Assembly: GCF_026262505.1 (NCBI RefSeq)
Contig: NC_067207.1
Location: forward strand, 8,152,082-8,216,081
From: Trichomonas vaginalis G3
Lineage: Eukaryota; Parabasalia; Trichomonadida; Trichomonadidae
Direction: 5' to 3'
DNA length: 64,000 nt
The position numbers were made by a program, and so were the translations under genes. How positions within the stretch are numbered: the stretch's first letter is position 1; each line of letters begins with the position of its first letter. The notes under the pieces are model-generated. The model made no database searches and was not told the DNA's origin. It saw nothing but the letters and a program-made list of their open reading frames with translations. Positions 42,438 through 55,276 of this stretch are shown here, piece after piece.

Positions 42438-43244
42438 TTATTCTTGAGCTTGTTGTTCCATTTGTTCCATTTGTTGCATTTGTTGTTCTTGAGCTATTTG
42501 TTGTTGAAGTTGTTCTTGTAATACAATACTTTCACCAGTTGCATCTTCCAATTCGAAACTTTCTGCCGTCATTGACAAATACATAGGACATAAAAGTTTT
42601 ACAGGAACAAAGTTTGCGTCAACTAAGGTTAAGTTTATGTTTGCTAAAGTGTTTGAGTTTACTAAAGCTGAAAACTCTGCATTCGAATGAACAATAGGCA
42701 AACCAGCAGAGAAAGTATTGTTTATACGCATAAGTATCTTTTGGTCATAATAGTTTCTGTCGACATTCGAATAACACTTTGAACCTAAGTTTGAAACAAT
42801 ATATAAGATTGGTGTGCTTAAAGTCAATGGAACAGACATTCCTTGTATGACACCTTTTCCTGTTATAGGAAACTGTTGGTAGTAAAAACCAGATATAAGT
42901 TTTGTATTATAACTCATATCGTTTATAGTAAACTCAGTCGGACATTCAAACATAATGAAACCTGCTCTAGTTGCAGCACATGTTACACCCGTCCTTAAAG
43001 TATTAAATAAGTCAACAAAACCTGTTGGTGGTATATCTGAGTAAGTATCTTCAAAGGAGTATTTTTTACCATTCACAACAATAAAGTCTTCTGGTGTCAA
43101 AAGAGCAAAACAGGCTTTAGTCGTCATTGTGTTTAAGGTTAGTTTACAATATCGTCCTTGAGGACTTTGTAAGTTTGTTGTTATAGAATTATATGACTCA
43201 GGGTTTTTAGTCGTAATAGTATAAACCATTATGTCTTCTGCCAT
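42438..43244 (-). CDS. Penton-like minor capsid protein, unit 3 copy
   Basis: Intact 268-codon frame. Differs from the unit 1 copy by Gly to Glu in the FECPTEF segment (T instead of C at about 42946), the same position that is deleted in units 2 and 4. Confidence 0.65.
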   Translation of the reverse strand: MAEDIMVYTITTKNPESYNSITTNLQSPQGRYCKLTLNTMTTKACFALLTPEDFIVVNGKKYSFEDTYSDIPPTGFVDLFNTLRTGVTCAATRAGFIMFECPTEFTINDMSYNTKLISGFYYQQFPITGKGVIQGMSVPLTLSTPILYIVSNLGSKCYSNVDRNYYDQKILMRINNTFSAGLPIVHSNAEFSALVNSNTLANINLTLVDANFVPVKLLCPMYLSMTAESFELEDATGESIVLQEQLQQQIAQEQQMQQMEQMEQQAQE

Positions 43245-43248
43245 TTAC

Positions 43249-43830
43249 TTAGCAAATAAATTTTAATGAAATGTTGTGGTCGTCAAATATTTTTATAACG
43301 TCTGGGAAACTATATTTTAAGTTCAACGTTTCACCTCCTTTCATAACGTATATCTTGTCAATGACATTATATGAAACACCACAGCAACTAATGTCGGGTT
43401 CTATTTCTTTGATGTTTATATCGTCTGCCTCTGTCAAAAGTTTCAATAGTTCTTTCAAAACTTCATGAGGTGCAATGACATATGAGTTCACTTTTACAGG
43501 GTTGTGTTCGACCAAGTTTAACATTATACTTAAAGCTTGACAAATCTTCTCCTGAGTTTTAAGTTTGTCTTTCAGTTGTTGGTAGTCGTTTCGAATATCT
43601 GCAACAGAACTTAAGTCTCTGCTAACTTCAGGATATGTTGGTTGTTCTTTTACAGGAACTATTGTTATACCATCTTCGTCTTCGTATGGTTTCCCCACTT
43701 CAACATCTCTGTCTTTGACATTGACAACAACACTTTGACTGTTTGTTTGAGTTGGTGAATTTAACTTCACATCTGCCACCGCCATTAAACCTTTTGAAAC
43801 ACTTACACTTCTATTTTTCGGAAATGACAT
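43249..43830 (-). CDS. Maverick 193-aa protein, unit 3 copy
   Basis: Same translation as 9721-10302. Confidence 0.7.
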   Translation of the reverse strand: MSFPKNRSVSVSKGLMAVADVKLNSPTQTNSQSVVVNVKDRDVEVGKPYEDEDGITIVPVKEQPTYPEVSRDLSSVADIRNDYQQLKDKLKTQEKICQALSIMLNLVEHNPVKVNSYVIAPHEVLKELLKLLTEADDINIKEIEPDISCCGVSYNVIDKIYVMKGGETLNLKYSFPDVIKIFDDHNISLKFIC

Positions 43831-43848
43831 TTTACTTAGAATAAAAAG

Positions 43849-44268
43849 ATGGACGTATTCAGATATCTCTTCGAATTGAAGCAAAACAAAGTTTACACAC
43901 ACAAACAATACAAATACATTGACAGAATAGTTCTTTACACAAACAATGGAAAATGTTATAGAATAGCAGTCTTTGCTGAACCTAAATATTTTCATAAAGC
44001 AAAGAAAGTTGGTATAACTGAAATGGTGAAAGTTCTTGAAGCAGACAAAAATATAACTTCAAAACTTACAGATATTTCTAAAGGAAAGTTTATAATACAA
44101 TATTATGTCAAAACTGGCGTACTGTCAATATTTGACGGAGAGAAGTCAGTTCAAGAACAACTTACTGACCTGCTGCCAAAATCTGCTCGATGGAAGCTGT
44201 CGTTATGCCAATCTGAGGAGCCCCAGCAGGTTTCATCGAACGAATTTTCAAAAGAGCATCTTCCGTGA
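43849..44268 (+). CDS. 139-aa divergent ORF, unit 3 copy
   Basis: Same translation as 10321-10740. Confidence 0.6.
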   Translation: MDVFRYLFELKQNKVYTHKQYKYIDRIVLYTNNGKCYRIAVFAEPKYFHKAKKVGITEMVKVLEADKNITSKLTDISKGKFIIQYYVKTGVLSIFDGEKSVQEQLTDLLPKSARWKLSLCQSEEPQQVSSNEFSKEHLP

Positions 44269-45770
44269 AAAGTGCTATTGGTTTTGTAAACTTCTTTGCT
44301 TTCAATTCATCTGGACCGTCTCTGTCACCAGTATATTGTATTTGAACTGTACCAACAGTTGAAATACCACCCATAAAGTCTTCTGAGTCAGCAAATGGAA
44401 TGCCAAGCCAAAAGTTTGAACGGTCTCCATTTGTATATTGAGTTTTTTGACCTCCTGTATGGGTCCATACTTTCACATATGGCATAATAGAACTTTGCAT
44501 TTCAGGGTTAATGGTTGTTGTGAAGTTGTTGTTAAAGTTCATAGCATCTAATGTCAAGTTGTATGACCTCATATCCTCAACTGTAGAATATTCTTCTCTT
44601 GGATAATATTTGCCATCTATGTTTATATGATATTTAATACCAGGGTTGTAGAAACAAGAATAGTCATTTATAGTTCGTCTGAAAAGAACAAACATAGTAT
44701 CTGCATGTTTCATTGCAGTTGTTAAGGCAATATCTGTTCTTGCACCTGGGTCAGCACTTTGGTTTCCAACTTCACCTGCAAAGTCTTTGACAGATATTTG
44801 GTGTATAGGGAACATAAGTGGAACTGCAATATATTTGGCAGCTAAAGCATTTGAAATATCTGGGTCCAACATATAGACTGCAAGTCTGCTTTCTATTCTC
44901 TTGCATTCAAATTTTTCGCATGTGAACTTAACTGGGTCCCAAGCATCTCCAGCAGCATTGAAATAATAGTTTACTTCAGTGTTGAGGTTTGAGAAACCAA
45001 AGTCTAAGTCAACTTTGTCTTTGCAAAATTCGGCGAATGACGTTTTATTTGTTCCCTTTACGTCTGTAAGAGTGAATGGGTCTTGTGTTGGTGCAATGAC
45101 TAAGTTATTTTTGCTTGGAGTAAGTTCGATAGAAATTTTTCCTGCCCAGTTTGGCAAGTATCTTAAAAACCTGAAGATGAGGAAAGATGACAAAGGAACT
45201 CTAAGTTTCAGTTTTACTTTAGTGGCAGCAGTTCCATCTGAACCAGAAAGGTTAACATAAACTCCTGGAACGTTAGGGTCAAGTCTTCTTATTTTCTCAA
45301 TAGTTGCATACTGGTCTGTTTGTTCTCTAGGCTTGTGGTTGTACTGAGTTTCTTAAAGCGAACCATTCATAGTTTGCCCATGTTACTGTTTGAACTAAGT
45401 CAGAGTTAGAATATATCTTATATCCCATGAAAACTTCTGGAGCATATTGGTATCCGACATAGAAAATTCCATTGCAACCTTTCTTTTCAGACAACTTGGC
45501 AGAAGGTTTTATTTCAATGTCTTGTTCCACGTATAAGAAAGAGTTGTCAATAGAAATAATATGAAACCTGTCGCAAGCAATATCTACTGTTGTTGAAGAA
45601 CCTTCTCCAAACTCACCTACGTTTCCATAAGAAACAGCAGTTGTATATTCGTAAGTTCCAGGAACTATTTCTGACCTTCTAATGGCATTGTCGCATTCGT
45701 TATACCATTCGGAAACATTTCCATTCATGGCATCCAAAACTGTTGGCGTTATATTCTGAGCGGCGTACAT
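44162..45770 (-). pseudogene. Major capsid gene with one-base insertion, unit 3
   Basis: One extra G in TCTCTAGGCTTGTGG at 45330-45331 splits the frame into a 147-codon N-terminal ORF (45327-45770) and a C-terminal part in which the next start lies at about 45193. All other units have a single G here, so decay and consensus error are both possible. Confidence 0.8.
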
Positions 45771-45802
45771 TTCATATGGGTAAAAATATAGAATAGTTGG
45801 AT

Positions 45803-48800
45803 TTATATGTCATAATAGAACCCACTCGGACCAAGCTTTACTTTCTTCCTGACTGAGTTTTTAACTCTTCTTTTTCCTTCATTGCCACTACTTTCACTAG
45901 ATGAAGTTACTTCTTCACTACTTTCACTTTGTTCTACTCTTCTCTTCTTCTTTGGTGTCGCTTTTGGTAACTTGCCCTCTGCTTCAAGTTGTTGCATCTT
46001 TGCCTCATGTTCACCTAGTATGTTGTAAATTTCCCATGTCCTTTTTGCCTTTGGGCTCTGGTCGCCCATCTCAGGTAACCTATATCCTAGAAAGATTTTG
46101 TCATAGTTTGTATTTGAGTCTTCGCGTATTGTTTGCATGACTCTTTCCTGAGTTTCCGGTTCAAGCTCTTCAAACAGAGCTTGTCCATATGGAATAAGCT
46201 CGTTTCCAAATATATGTTTTTGTAGCCATTCTGGTTTTCTTTCCATGTTACCAATAATATCTTTTGTGAATGGGAAAGCTTTTACCCAATGTTTCAGTCT
46301 TTCGTCATTTATTTCTGTAGTTGGTTTTATTTTGTCAAGGAACATGTTTTTCAATACTAACATTTCATTTGGTACTGTCCATTTGAGTTTTCTTAAATAT
46401 TCATCCCTTCTCGGTTCATTGTCTGCAAAGTAAGTTTTTATGACATTTTGTAAACTTTCGTTTGCAAGGTCATGTACAATAGGTTCTCTTCCTTCTCTCT
46501 CCCTAACTGTCTTTCTAAATCTTCACCAAAATATACCATCTCTATGGTTCTGTGTAGTTCTTTGAGATAAATGTTTTAGAACGTCAGGTGTTATATTTCC
46601 ATCAGCCATGTTCATTTCATACTGGTTCAAAATATCTGCATCTTTCATATCTTTCAATGGCATTAAAGCCGCGCTGAAAATACCAGCTATATCTGGTTCA
46701 CCATTCACTTCCATTGCGTCTACAACTTCTTGGAATTGTGGTTGTAAGTTTATGAACCACCTATCCGGATTAGCTTTATGACCCCATCTCATTGTAGTTC
46801 CATAGTCTGCAGAAACAAAAGTAGGTTTGTTTCCATATTGGTTAGGTTCTGAATGAACTTTAAACAATGTTTCATTTCTATATGTTTTGTTGAAATTTAA
46901 CCTTTTATTTTCACCGAGTTCAGCCAAAGATTGAACGTTATATGGTCGTAAGTAAAAAGGATTGTTGTATTTGCGTACATTATCTTTCAGTACTTCCATT
47001 CTATGCTGAATATTTTCATCTGATGTTGGAGTCTTTTGTATGTCGGCAAACATTTTTCGATATTCTTCTACTATGTCAGCCGAATTTTTTTTAGACTCTT
47101 GGAAAGATTCCATATTCACCTCATACTCTTGTTGAGGGTCAAGATTTTTCGGCTGTTCCAAATCTTCATCTAGTTCTGTGAGGTTAGTTTCCAAAGGAGG
47201 GACTTGTTCGTTTCCTTCAGGCTCTTCTAGCTGTTGTTGCTGAACTATTTCTTCCATGTCTGGTTGTATCTGAACTTCTTCCTGTTGAGTTTCTTGTACC
47301 TCATCTGCTGGCATTTCATATATTCCGAGACCGTTTTTAAAAAGTTCCCTATCTAAGTCATCCGGACTCATAAACCTTTCTTCTTTCGTTCCGTCTCTAT
47401 TTTTTACGCGTTTCATGAAGAGAGTTGAATTGTCATTTAGCTCTGACACCAAATATCTCGGAGTAAATTCGTTCATGTCATTTGGATGATATGCTATTAA
47501 ATCATATCCCTTAGCGAGCTTGTATTTTCCAGGTTTGAAATTATATCCCATTTGGTGCTGAACCATAAAGCTAAATAGGTTCGGGTCTGTATTTCCTTCC
47601 TTGAACTTTCTAATAGCTTCTTTATATCTGTCACTAAAGTCAAGAGTATCTGGGTAACCATATTCTTCCTTAAGCATTTTTAAGAAATCTTGGTTTCCTT
47701 GTTCTCTACTTCTTTTATGTCCTTGCTCTGTTTGTGGTTGTTGTGCTGGTTGTGGAGGTGGTTGTTGTGCAGGGTTTTGAACTGTTGGTTGCTGTGCTGG
47801 TTGTGGAGGTGGTTGTTGTGCAGGGTTTTGAACTGTTGGTTGCTGTGCTGGTTGTGGAGGTGGTTGTTGTGCTGGTTGTTGTTGTTGTTGTGGTGCTGGA
47901 TTTTGAACTGTTGGTTGTTGTGTTGGTTTTGGTGCATGCCTGTGTCTGTGTCCATGTGACGATGTAAATGTTTTAGGTAGTCCTGGTGCAGGTGCTTCTC
48001 TTGGAGGGTTTGGTGGTATATAAGTTCCACTAGCTAGTATATAAGTTCCACCAGCTGGTATATAAGTTCCACCAGCTGGCACATATGTTCCATCTGCAGC
48101 ATAATGTCCTACCTGACTTTTCGTTCTTAAGAAAGCATTTACTAGGTCTCTTTTGGTCTGTTGTAACTCTTTTTCTTGACTTTCCACAACAGCTGTTCTA
48201 ACGGCGTCATGGGCACTTTGAACTGCCTGTCTCGTTGCTGCATCTGTTATTTTCGTCATATTTTGTGCTACTTCTTTTAACTCTTTGTCGAAACCTTCAG
48301 ACTTCAGTTTCTTTCCAGATGAGAAGTCGTTCACTAGTTTCACCTTACTATGAAGAGCTTCGAAGGCGTTCTTAAAGTCAGCATTCGTTAAAGCTTCATT
48401 TGAACTGTCTTCATCCGCTTGTATTTTTGTCCTTATTGACCCTATAAGTTGGGCTGCTTTAGCGTTGGCTTGGGCGTCTAACCAGTCATTATTAGCTTTT
48501 ATATATTCTGCGCTTTTCATTGCCTTTTGCATGGCTGCGTCGTTATTTTTACTTTCTTGTGCTAAGTTTTCATACTGTACGGTTTGGTTTTGCAACTGTA
48601 AAAGTTTTTCTGCCTTTACATTTGCTTCAACTTCTTTTTTATACTCATCGCTATCCATATATGTCTTCAGGGCTTTTTGTTTTATTTCTTCATCTTTCAG
48701 TACTTTATATTGAGTAGTATGGTTTTTCAAATTTATAACATCTTGTTCCATTTTTGCTACTTCTGCTGCTTTTTCTGACACTTTTTTCGCATATTCCTCT

Positions 48801-49234
48801 GTACTTAGTTCTTTCAGTTGTTCTTCTTTCTTCTTTTTCTCTACGTTTAACTCATTGAGTTTCTTTGTGTGTCTGTCATATTCTAGTTTCTTTTCGTTTT
48901 CACTTATTTGTTTCTGTATGTCTATGTTTGACTTTTTGACATCTGTTATTTGATTTTTGAGTGAACTCAAATTCATTTGACTTTGAGGGTTATAAGCTGT
49001 TCCGTCTGCAGCTCCACCATAGCCTGCCATTTTCGCTAAAAGTGCCGCTCTTAAACCTCCACTCTGTGCACCAATAACTCGGTTTAAAAGCATAGGGTTG
49101 CTTGACATTTGTTGCAACATAGTGGGGTCATTCAGCATTTGTTGTTGCAACTGTTGTTGTGGTGTCAGTTTTACTATTGGATGTTTCAATGCTCCCTTCC
49201 TCTTACGTATATTCTTACGTAGCTTACGTGGCAT
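45803..49234 (-). pseudogene. 1143-codon Maverick gene with paired -1/+1 change and stop, unit 4
   Basis: Total length is unchanged (3432 bp), but TAAACTCTTCACCAAATA of the other copies reads TAAATCTTCACCAAAATA near 46518-46532: one C lost, one A gained. The short shifted stretch contains TGA just after DGIFW, so translation would end after 903 codons; the original frame resumes beyond it. Confidence 0.8.
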
Positions 49235-49237
49235 TTT

Positions 49238-49243
49238 AAGTGA
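49238..49243 (-). promoter_or_regulatory. Initiator-like TCACTT, unit 4
   Basis: Three bases upstream of the ATG, as in units 1-3. Confidence 0.5.
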
Positions 49244-49275
49244 AGTTAAAAAGCGGTTTTATACTAAACATCTTC

Positions 49276-49308
49276 GGGGCTAGAGGGCGCAACGCGCCTG
49301 GAAGCCCC
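49276..49308. other. GC-rich boundary hairpin, unit 4
   Basis: Unchanged copy of 4043-4075. Confidence 0.45.
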
Positions 49309-49418
49309 ACTACCTTTTTTTTTTCAAGTAGATGTGATTTGATTCTGTACAACTAAATATTAATATATTTAAAACATTGTAGAATTAAAATTTTTGACGA
49401 TATCAATTTATAAAAAAA

Positions 49419-52226
49419 ATGCAAGCGAATCCTTTTAATAAAGCTAAGATACGATTTGCTTCACTTTGTCCACCTAGTAAAGTGTTCAACACAGGGAGCA
49501 TGGACTGGGAAGCATGTGGGCTACTTGCATTAGCCGGTAAAGGCACAATTTATCTCTATAAAACTACTAAAAATGATATTTCTTTCTTATGATCCATTGA
49601 AATTCTAAATTCTAACATAACTTGCCTTAAATTCCACTATGAGCTACCTTATCTTGCAATTTCAGACGATTGCGGAAGAGTTTTGTTATGGGATTGTGAA
49701 TCAGGTCTTACACTCGGAATCACTCGTCAAGTATCTGAAGCTCAGTATGTATCGGAGCTTCAATGGTCCCGTAAAATCGTTTTAGGCTTTGCAGAACCAA
49801 ATACAATTTATAGTATCGATTTTTGGCCGTATGAAGCTGAAGATCAAGCGAAAAACTCACGAATACTTTGGAAGATAGATGTTCCTGGTACATATACAAG
49901 GATGGCTGTTAATAGTTCAGATATATTCACTGCAATTCTATATTCTAATGGTCCATCCTTTACAATTATCACGTCAAAGAATGCCAAGCAGGCTCCAACA
50001 TCTCAATCTCAATCCCATACTTTAGATAAATCAGAAAAAATCGTAGAAATTCAACATCATCCCCATATTAGTAATATTTTATTAATTATGCTTGAAGGAA
50101 AAATACTTACGTTTAACATAGCGACCAAATCTGGCCGAAATCTTGTAATCGATGAATCATCCCAATCATCTTTCCATAAACTGCTTCCTTCTTTAACAAA
50201 TGACAACGAAATTACAGTTTATGGTCAAGACTCGTCACTCAGTATCTATATCTGTAACGAAGACTACATTTTTACAAAATCAGGAACAATAAAATTGAAA
50301 AGAGAGCTGTTTGACTTAAAATCGAAGTATTTACCACTATCCGCTGCATGTAACCGTGCACTTCCCGAGCGATACATCGCGTTCTCTCCATCAAATGGCT
50401 TAGTTATGTTTGCCATAAAAGATGATATACCTTACGTCATCGCGCAGTCTCAAATTATACCACAGATACCAACCTGTTACGATTTCTACGACGGAATCCT
50501 TGCTTTCGGCACTCCAACCGGAAAGATAATTTTCGCAGACGTTTCAGAAGGGAAATACACACAGAACTACCTTGCATCCAGCACATCCATTGAAAAGATC
50601 AAGTTCCTTACCAAAGATGTCCTTCTGTGGTACTCAAAAACCGAGTGTGGATCAATAAATCTTCCCAAGCGCCAAGTTATTCCAATCCACACTCGCCTTG
50701 GCCCTGCCACAGACCTAATATGTTCAGAGGAGCTCGGCGTTTTCGTCCACGGCAAATACGACCTTGGTATTTTTTATGATGTCAAACAAAAGCCGATGAC
50801 TCTTCAAACATCCATCACCGCTGTTGCAGTCCAAGTATCCAGAATACCAGCAACATGTTTCCAAGGCGATACTCCCAATTTCGCCGTATTATTATCTACC
50901 GGAGAAATCCAAGTCTACACATACAAGAACGGCATAGCACAGATGCCTGTTCTGAGGCTGCGTAACTCACGGGAGAACTCCAGGACAACTTGTCTTGCTT
51001 GGAAAGGCGATTGCATCATAACTGCTGACACAGACGGCGTAATTATGTTTTACGACTTTGCTTTCGGTACATCGAAGCAAACATACTCTCCTTTCATCGA
51101 CATAGACAGGATAGAGTTCGAGAGATCATCCAGCGGATTGTACGTACACGCGAGAGACGGAAAATTTGGTTTTTCACTTGAAAAAGTGGAAAGTTGTCCT
51201 TTTTCTGTTTCCTCATTCGCTGTAACAGGAAATGGACTCGTCCTCGTCTCCCCGCTCAATGACGAAGCCGTGAAATTCGTTATTGCAAGAGACTGGAGAT
51301 CTGTAAAAAGAATCACTTCACCTGCCCTCTTAAAACCGCTAAAAACCGCCCAGCAACGGTTAGAGCTTATGGGTGAGCAATTATTAACGAATCCTACTAC
51401 AGGAACATGGTCAGAAGCACTTCAAATAGCTGAGATAGCTAATGACCATGGATTTCCAACTGATTCCATTATTTGGAAGTGTGTTTCACGTAGTTTGGGA
51501 GGTCCGAGGTTGCAAGCACGGCATTCCATGTTTGGAGGGAAAGAAGAAGTTGTTTCCGCGTTGAGGATTCAATCTTCTCTGTTTTCTCCTGCAGATACTC
51601 CGATTTCTGCCATTTTCAACTTGTTGTTCAAGTTCAGAATGGGTGATAGAAGAGGAGCTGTCGAAGTTTTCAAGAGTCTCTCCAACAAAAGCGAGTTCAC
51701 AATAGTGGCAAGCATTTGTTCGGCGTTGCTTCTCGGTTACGAAGATAAAATTTTGCCACAAAACGTGACAGAATTTTTGATAACAACCGCTGTTCCACTT
51801 TTTGCACAGCACAGATTTATAGAAGGCTGTATATTGATGCATTTAGCTGGCGCTAATCTTTCTGCCGCAAGATATCTTCAGGACAACGGAAGATGGGAAG
51901 ATTCTGTCGAAGTCTGCAAATTGGAAGAGTTTTCGAATGAGTCGAAGAGTTTGTTGAGAAGAGCCGCCCACCACTTCTTGGATACTGGAAATGCAATGAA
52001 CGCTTTGTTGCTGTTCATATCAATAAGAGATTTCCATCCTGCTTTGGCAATTTTGATGCAGATAAAATACAAAGCTCTCGCGTTTCATTTGATGATGTTC
52101 TTGGATAGGGCTGATGTAATTAAGCCGTACGACGAAGACACTTCGAGATACGCAACACAGTTTGCGGATTTGGATACTTTGAGACAGGATATAATTGTCA
52201 AATATGACAAAATAATTAAGAAATAA
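49419..52226 (+). pseudogene. WDR11-like gene, unit 4, TGA at codon 58
   Basis: 935-codon frame with TGA at 49590-49592 and the CGG CAT variant of unit 3. Apart from the TGA the frame is intact to the TAA at 52224-52226. Confidence 0.65.
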
Positions 52227-52646
52227 TTTTATTTGTATATTTATTTTCTTTATTTATAAAAAAAAGTCGAAAAAAAATGAAATTGTTTATATCGCATTTT
52301 CAATGATCTTTCAAGCCAGTTGTCAGATAGAAAAAAATTACGCATTTAACAAAGTTAAAGGGGAAAAGCATCCTGAAATTACGAAACATTTTAAAAAAAA
52401 ATAAAAAAAAATAAAGTGGGAAAGTCTGGAAATGATATGCTATGTATTGTAATTTTCAAAACTCAGCTTTCTAATGGAGCTATCACTTGTTACGTAAACT
52501 ATATATATCGAATCAAAAGTTTGCCATGTTGTAATTTGATTTACAAGACATGATTTAATTAAAAAATAAAGGGTTTAAAATATAAAATAAAATATTTATC
52601 AAAGAAAAAAAGTTAAACTAAAAAATATATCAAAATAAATATTATA
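52227..52646. other. AT-rich spacer, unit 4
   Basis: As 18698-19118 with a homopolymer one base shorter. No gene seen. Confidence 0.6.
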
Positions 52647-52827
52647 TTAATATAAAGAGGTAGCAGTTTGACCAGCTGGATCTGTGATAGAAACTGTAAT
52701 TTTAACCGTTGAGTCTTCAGAAATCTTTGAAGGAGCTGCAATTTGGAAAATTGTTTTCACTTTAGGAGAATATAATTTTCTCTTAAAATATACAAAAATA
52801 GTAATATCAATACATGTGTATAATATA
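52647..52827 (-). pseudogene. Surface-protein remnant next to mariner, unit 4
   Basis: As in unit 2; stop at 52647-52649, cut by the mariner at 52828. Confidence 0.4.
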
Positions 52828-53045
52828 TAGGGTGTCCAAAGGTGCGTTTAGCACAGCGCTCTATATGAGACTATTAAAGGAGATATATGCTGATTATAAA
52901 TATATAATAAAAAATATGAATATATGTATATGATGAGTATGTTGTATTTTGGCGCCATGCCGGGATATAAAATGAATTTTGAGACAAGAGGCGGTTTCGC
53001 GGGAAATTTTGGCGGGATTTTTTTCATTTTTTTAATGAATCATAA

Positions 53046-55030
53046 AGAAAACATCCTCGCTCTTGCAAAAAATGCAAAGACTGTAAAAAAATCTACGAGA
53101 CATTGGTAAAATGCTTCGGTATGGATGCTCCTAGCTATTCCACTGTAACGTATCATGTTAGGATGTATCACTTCATGAACAAAAAGGCGCCCATCATAAA
53201 AATTGACAAAAAATCGCCGGATCAAAGAAAAATCAAAGCAATTCTTCAAGCGCTAGATGAAGACCCAAGAGCATCACTTAGAAGGATAGAGGAGATGACA
53301 AAGATACCACGTACAACAGTCAGTTATTATCTGCACAATTATTTGAACTACAAACTAGCGTATACACGTTGGGTTCCGCACAACCTTAATTCAGTTCAAA
53401 AAAAATCTAGAGTCCAATCTTCGAAAGAGCTCCTCTCTATATTGGGTGCGTATCAATCCAAGAAGTTTCGCTTTTTAGTAACAGGGGACGAGTCTTGGTT
53501 TCAATATGCAACAGAAGCCAAAATCATATGGATCCCGAAGGATGAAAATGTTGTAAACGAAAACGATAAAAACGGTTTGACAGTAAAGTGACACTTTACA
53601 TGGCAAAAAATAGAGCCTTACTTTTGAGATACTTGAGATTGAAACTGAATCTTATGAGGCGGTGATCTTGAATCACTACCTCATAAGGTTCAGTTTCATA
53701 TAAAATTTGTTGCAATTTGTTATTCTTTTGCAATCATTTCTTATAAGATTTTACATCTTTTAGCGGAGAATGTTTGTTATCATGTATATATTATAAATAT
53801 CTACACGATAACGAACATTCCTCGCTAAATTGCTGAGAAACTTTGAGGAAATGTCGAACAATTTCCTCAAAGTTTCTCAGATTTATATAGATCACTAGAG
53901 TCCCCTAGGCACTGATTCTGGTTCAGTACCTAGGAGGCTCTAGTTCTTTAACGAACTGATAAAATGTTTTTAAATTTTTGGATATTGCTACCTGTGAAGC
54001 ACTGACTTCAAGTCAGTACCTCACAGGTAGCAATTACATTGAAAGATGGGAGAAACTTTGTCCGAATGTTAAACTATTCGGACAAAGTTTCTCCCATTTG
54101 TAGTGGAGATGGAAGGCTTTGAGGTATATTGTATTAATATATACCCCAAAGCCTTCCATCTCCACTTGAAAGTGTCCAAACTTTGGGTTAATAGTTTGCA
54201 ATTAACCCAAAGTTTGGACACTTTCTAGAAGGAATTGGAGGGTAAGAGATATACATTCATATGGTATATCTCTTACCCTCCAATTCCTTCTTAAAATGGG
54301 AGAAACTTTGTCCGAATGTTAAACTATTCGGACAAAGTTTCTCCCATTTTAAGAAGGAATTGGAGGCTATGAGATACTGATGAAATGTCAGTAACTCATG
54401 GCTTCCAATTCCTTCCTAAAACTCATAAAAGTGGACATTACATGCATATAAAATTTGACATGTAAAGTCCACTTTTTGCGAGCGGGGATTTGACTCCGTC
54501 AAATCCCCTTTTTCGTTTACGAGAAAAATCCGCAAACATTCCCGAAGAAAAAAATTGACACACCAATGATGATGTTGTCGGTTTTTTGGGGCGTAAATGA
54601 CATCATCGCAATTGATATTCTTCAAAAACCTAATACGATGAATGCTCAGTATCTAATTGACAATGTTCTTACTCAAATTATCAATTCTGATGAGTTTGAG
54701 AAATCCAAACAACAAAAACAAAAGTTTGCAATTCATTTTGATAATTCAAGAGTTCACAAAAGTCATAAGGTAATGAATTACTTGGTGGAAAACAATGTCA
54801 AAGTTGTTCCAAACCCAATTTATTCACCTGATATTGCACCCTCTGACTTTTATTTATTCGGCACGCTAAAAAAGAGAGCTGAAGGACGCGAATTCGCGAG
54901 TCCAGATGATCTTGAAAATTTTGTAAGAGAGCAATTTGAGCAATTTTCTCATGATGATTTAAAGCGTGTCTTTCAAGCCTGGATCGATCGCTGCGAACGC
55001 GTGATTGAATCCAATGGTGATTATATTTAA
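53046..55030 (+). pseudogene. Split mariner transposase, unit 4
   Basis: N-terminal part ends at 53591, C-terminal part runs from about 54557 to 55030. Same catalytic motifs and same interruption as in unit 2. Confidence 0.85.
53640..54508. other. Hairpin array, unit 4 (complete)
   Basis: Full set of about thirteen hairpins, the best-preserved copy. Flanked by TGACAC just outside, as in unit 2. Confidence 0.75.
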
Positions 55031-55276
55031 ATAAACTTTATATATATGTAACTTGTTTATTTCTATTCGCAGTATTCAGGTTTGTGCTAAACACACCTTT
55101 GGACACCCTATACTTTAAAACCATCGTGACAAAATTCAAAAACGAAGAGTTCTTCTCTCCAAATTTTTTTCAAAATCAAAAAAATGAGATAAAAAAGTAC
55201 GTTTGGAAAATTCATTTTTAGCATTTTAGGAATTTTCTCACTTTTCTTCCAAATTGACATCCTTAATTAAATTAAA

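Larger units (their letters stand above)
27238..45802. repeat. Tandem unit 3 (18.6 kb, with a second WD gene copy)
   Basis: Longest unit. In addition to the standard order it has a 3.36-kb duplication of most of the WD gene and its 3' flank, joined through 151 bp of unrelated sequence. The mariner lacks 125 bp of the hairpin array, and the chimera has four surface repeats rather than three. Confidence 0.9.
52830..55108 (+). mobile_element. mariner-family element, unit 4 (2279 bp)
   Basis: Same insertion point, inverted repeats and TA flanks (52828-52829, 55109-55110) as units 2 and 3. Three bases longer than unit 2 in the second hairpin (TTTTAGCGGAGAATG), which improves pairing with CATTCCTCGCTAAA on the other arm. 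Confidence 0.9.
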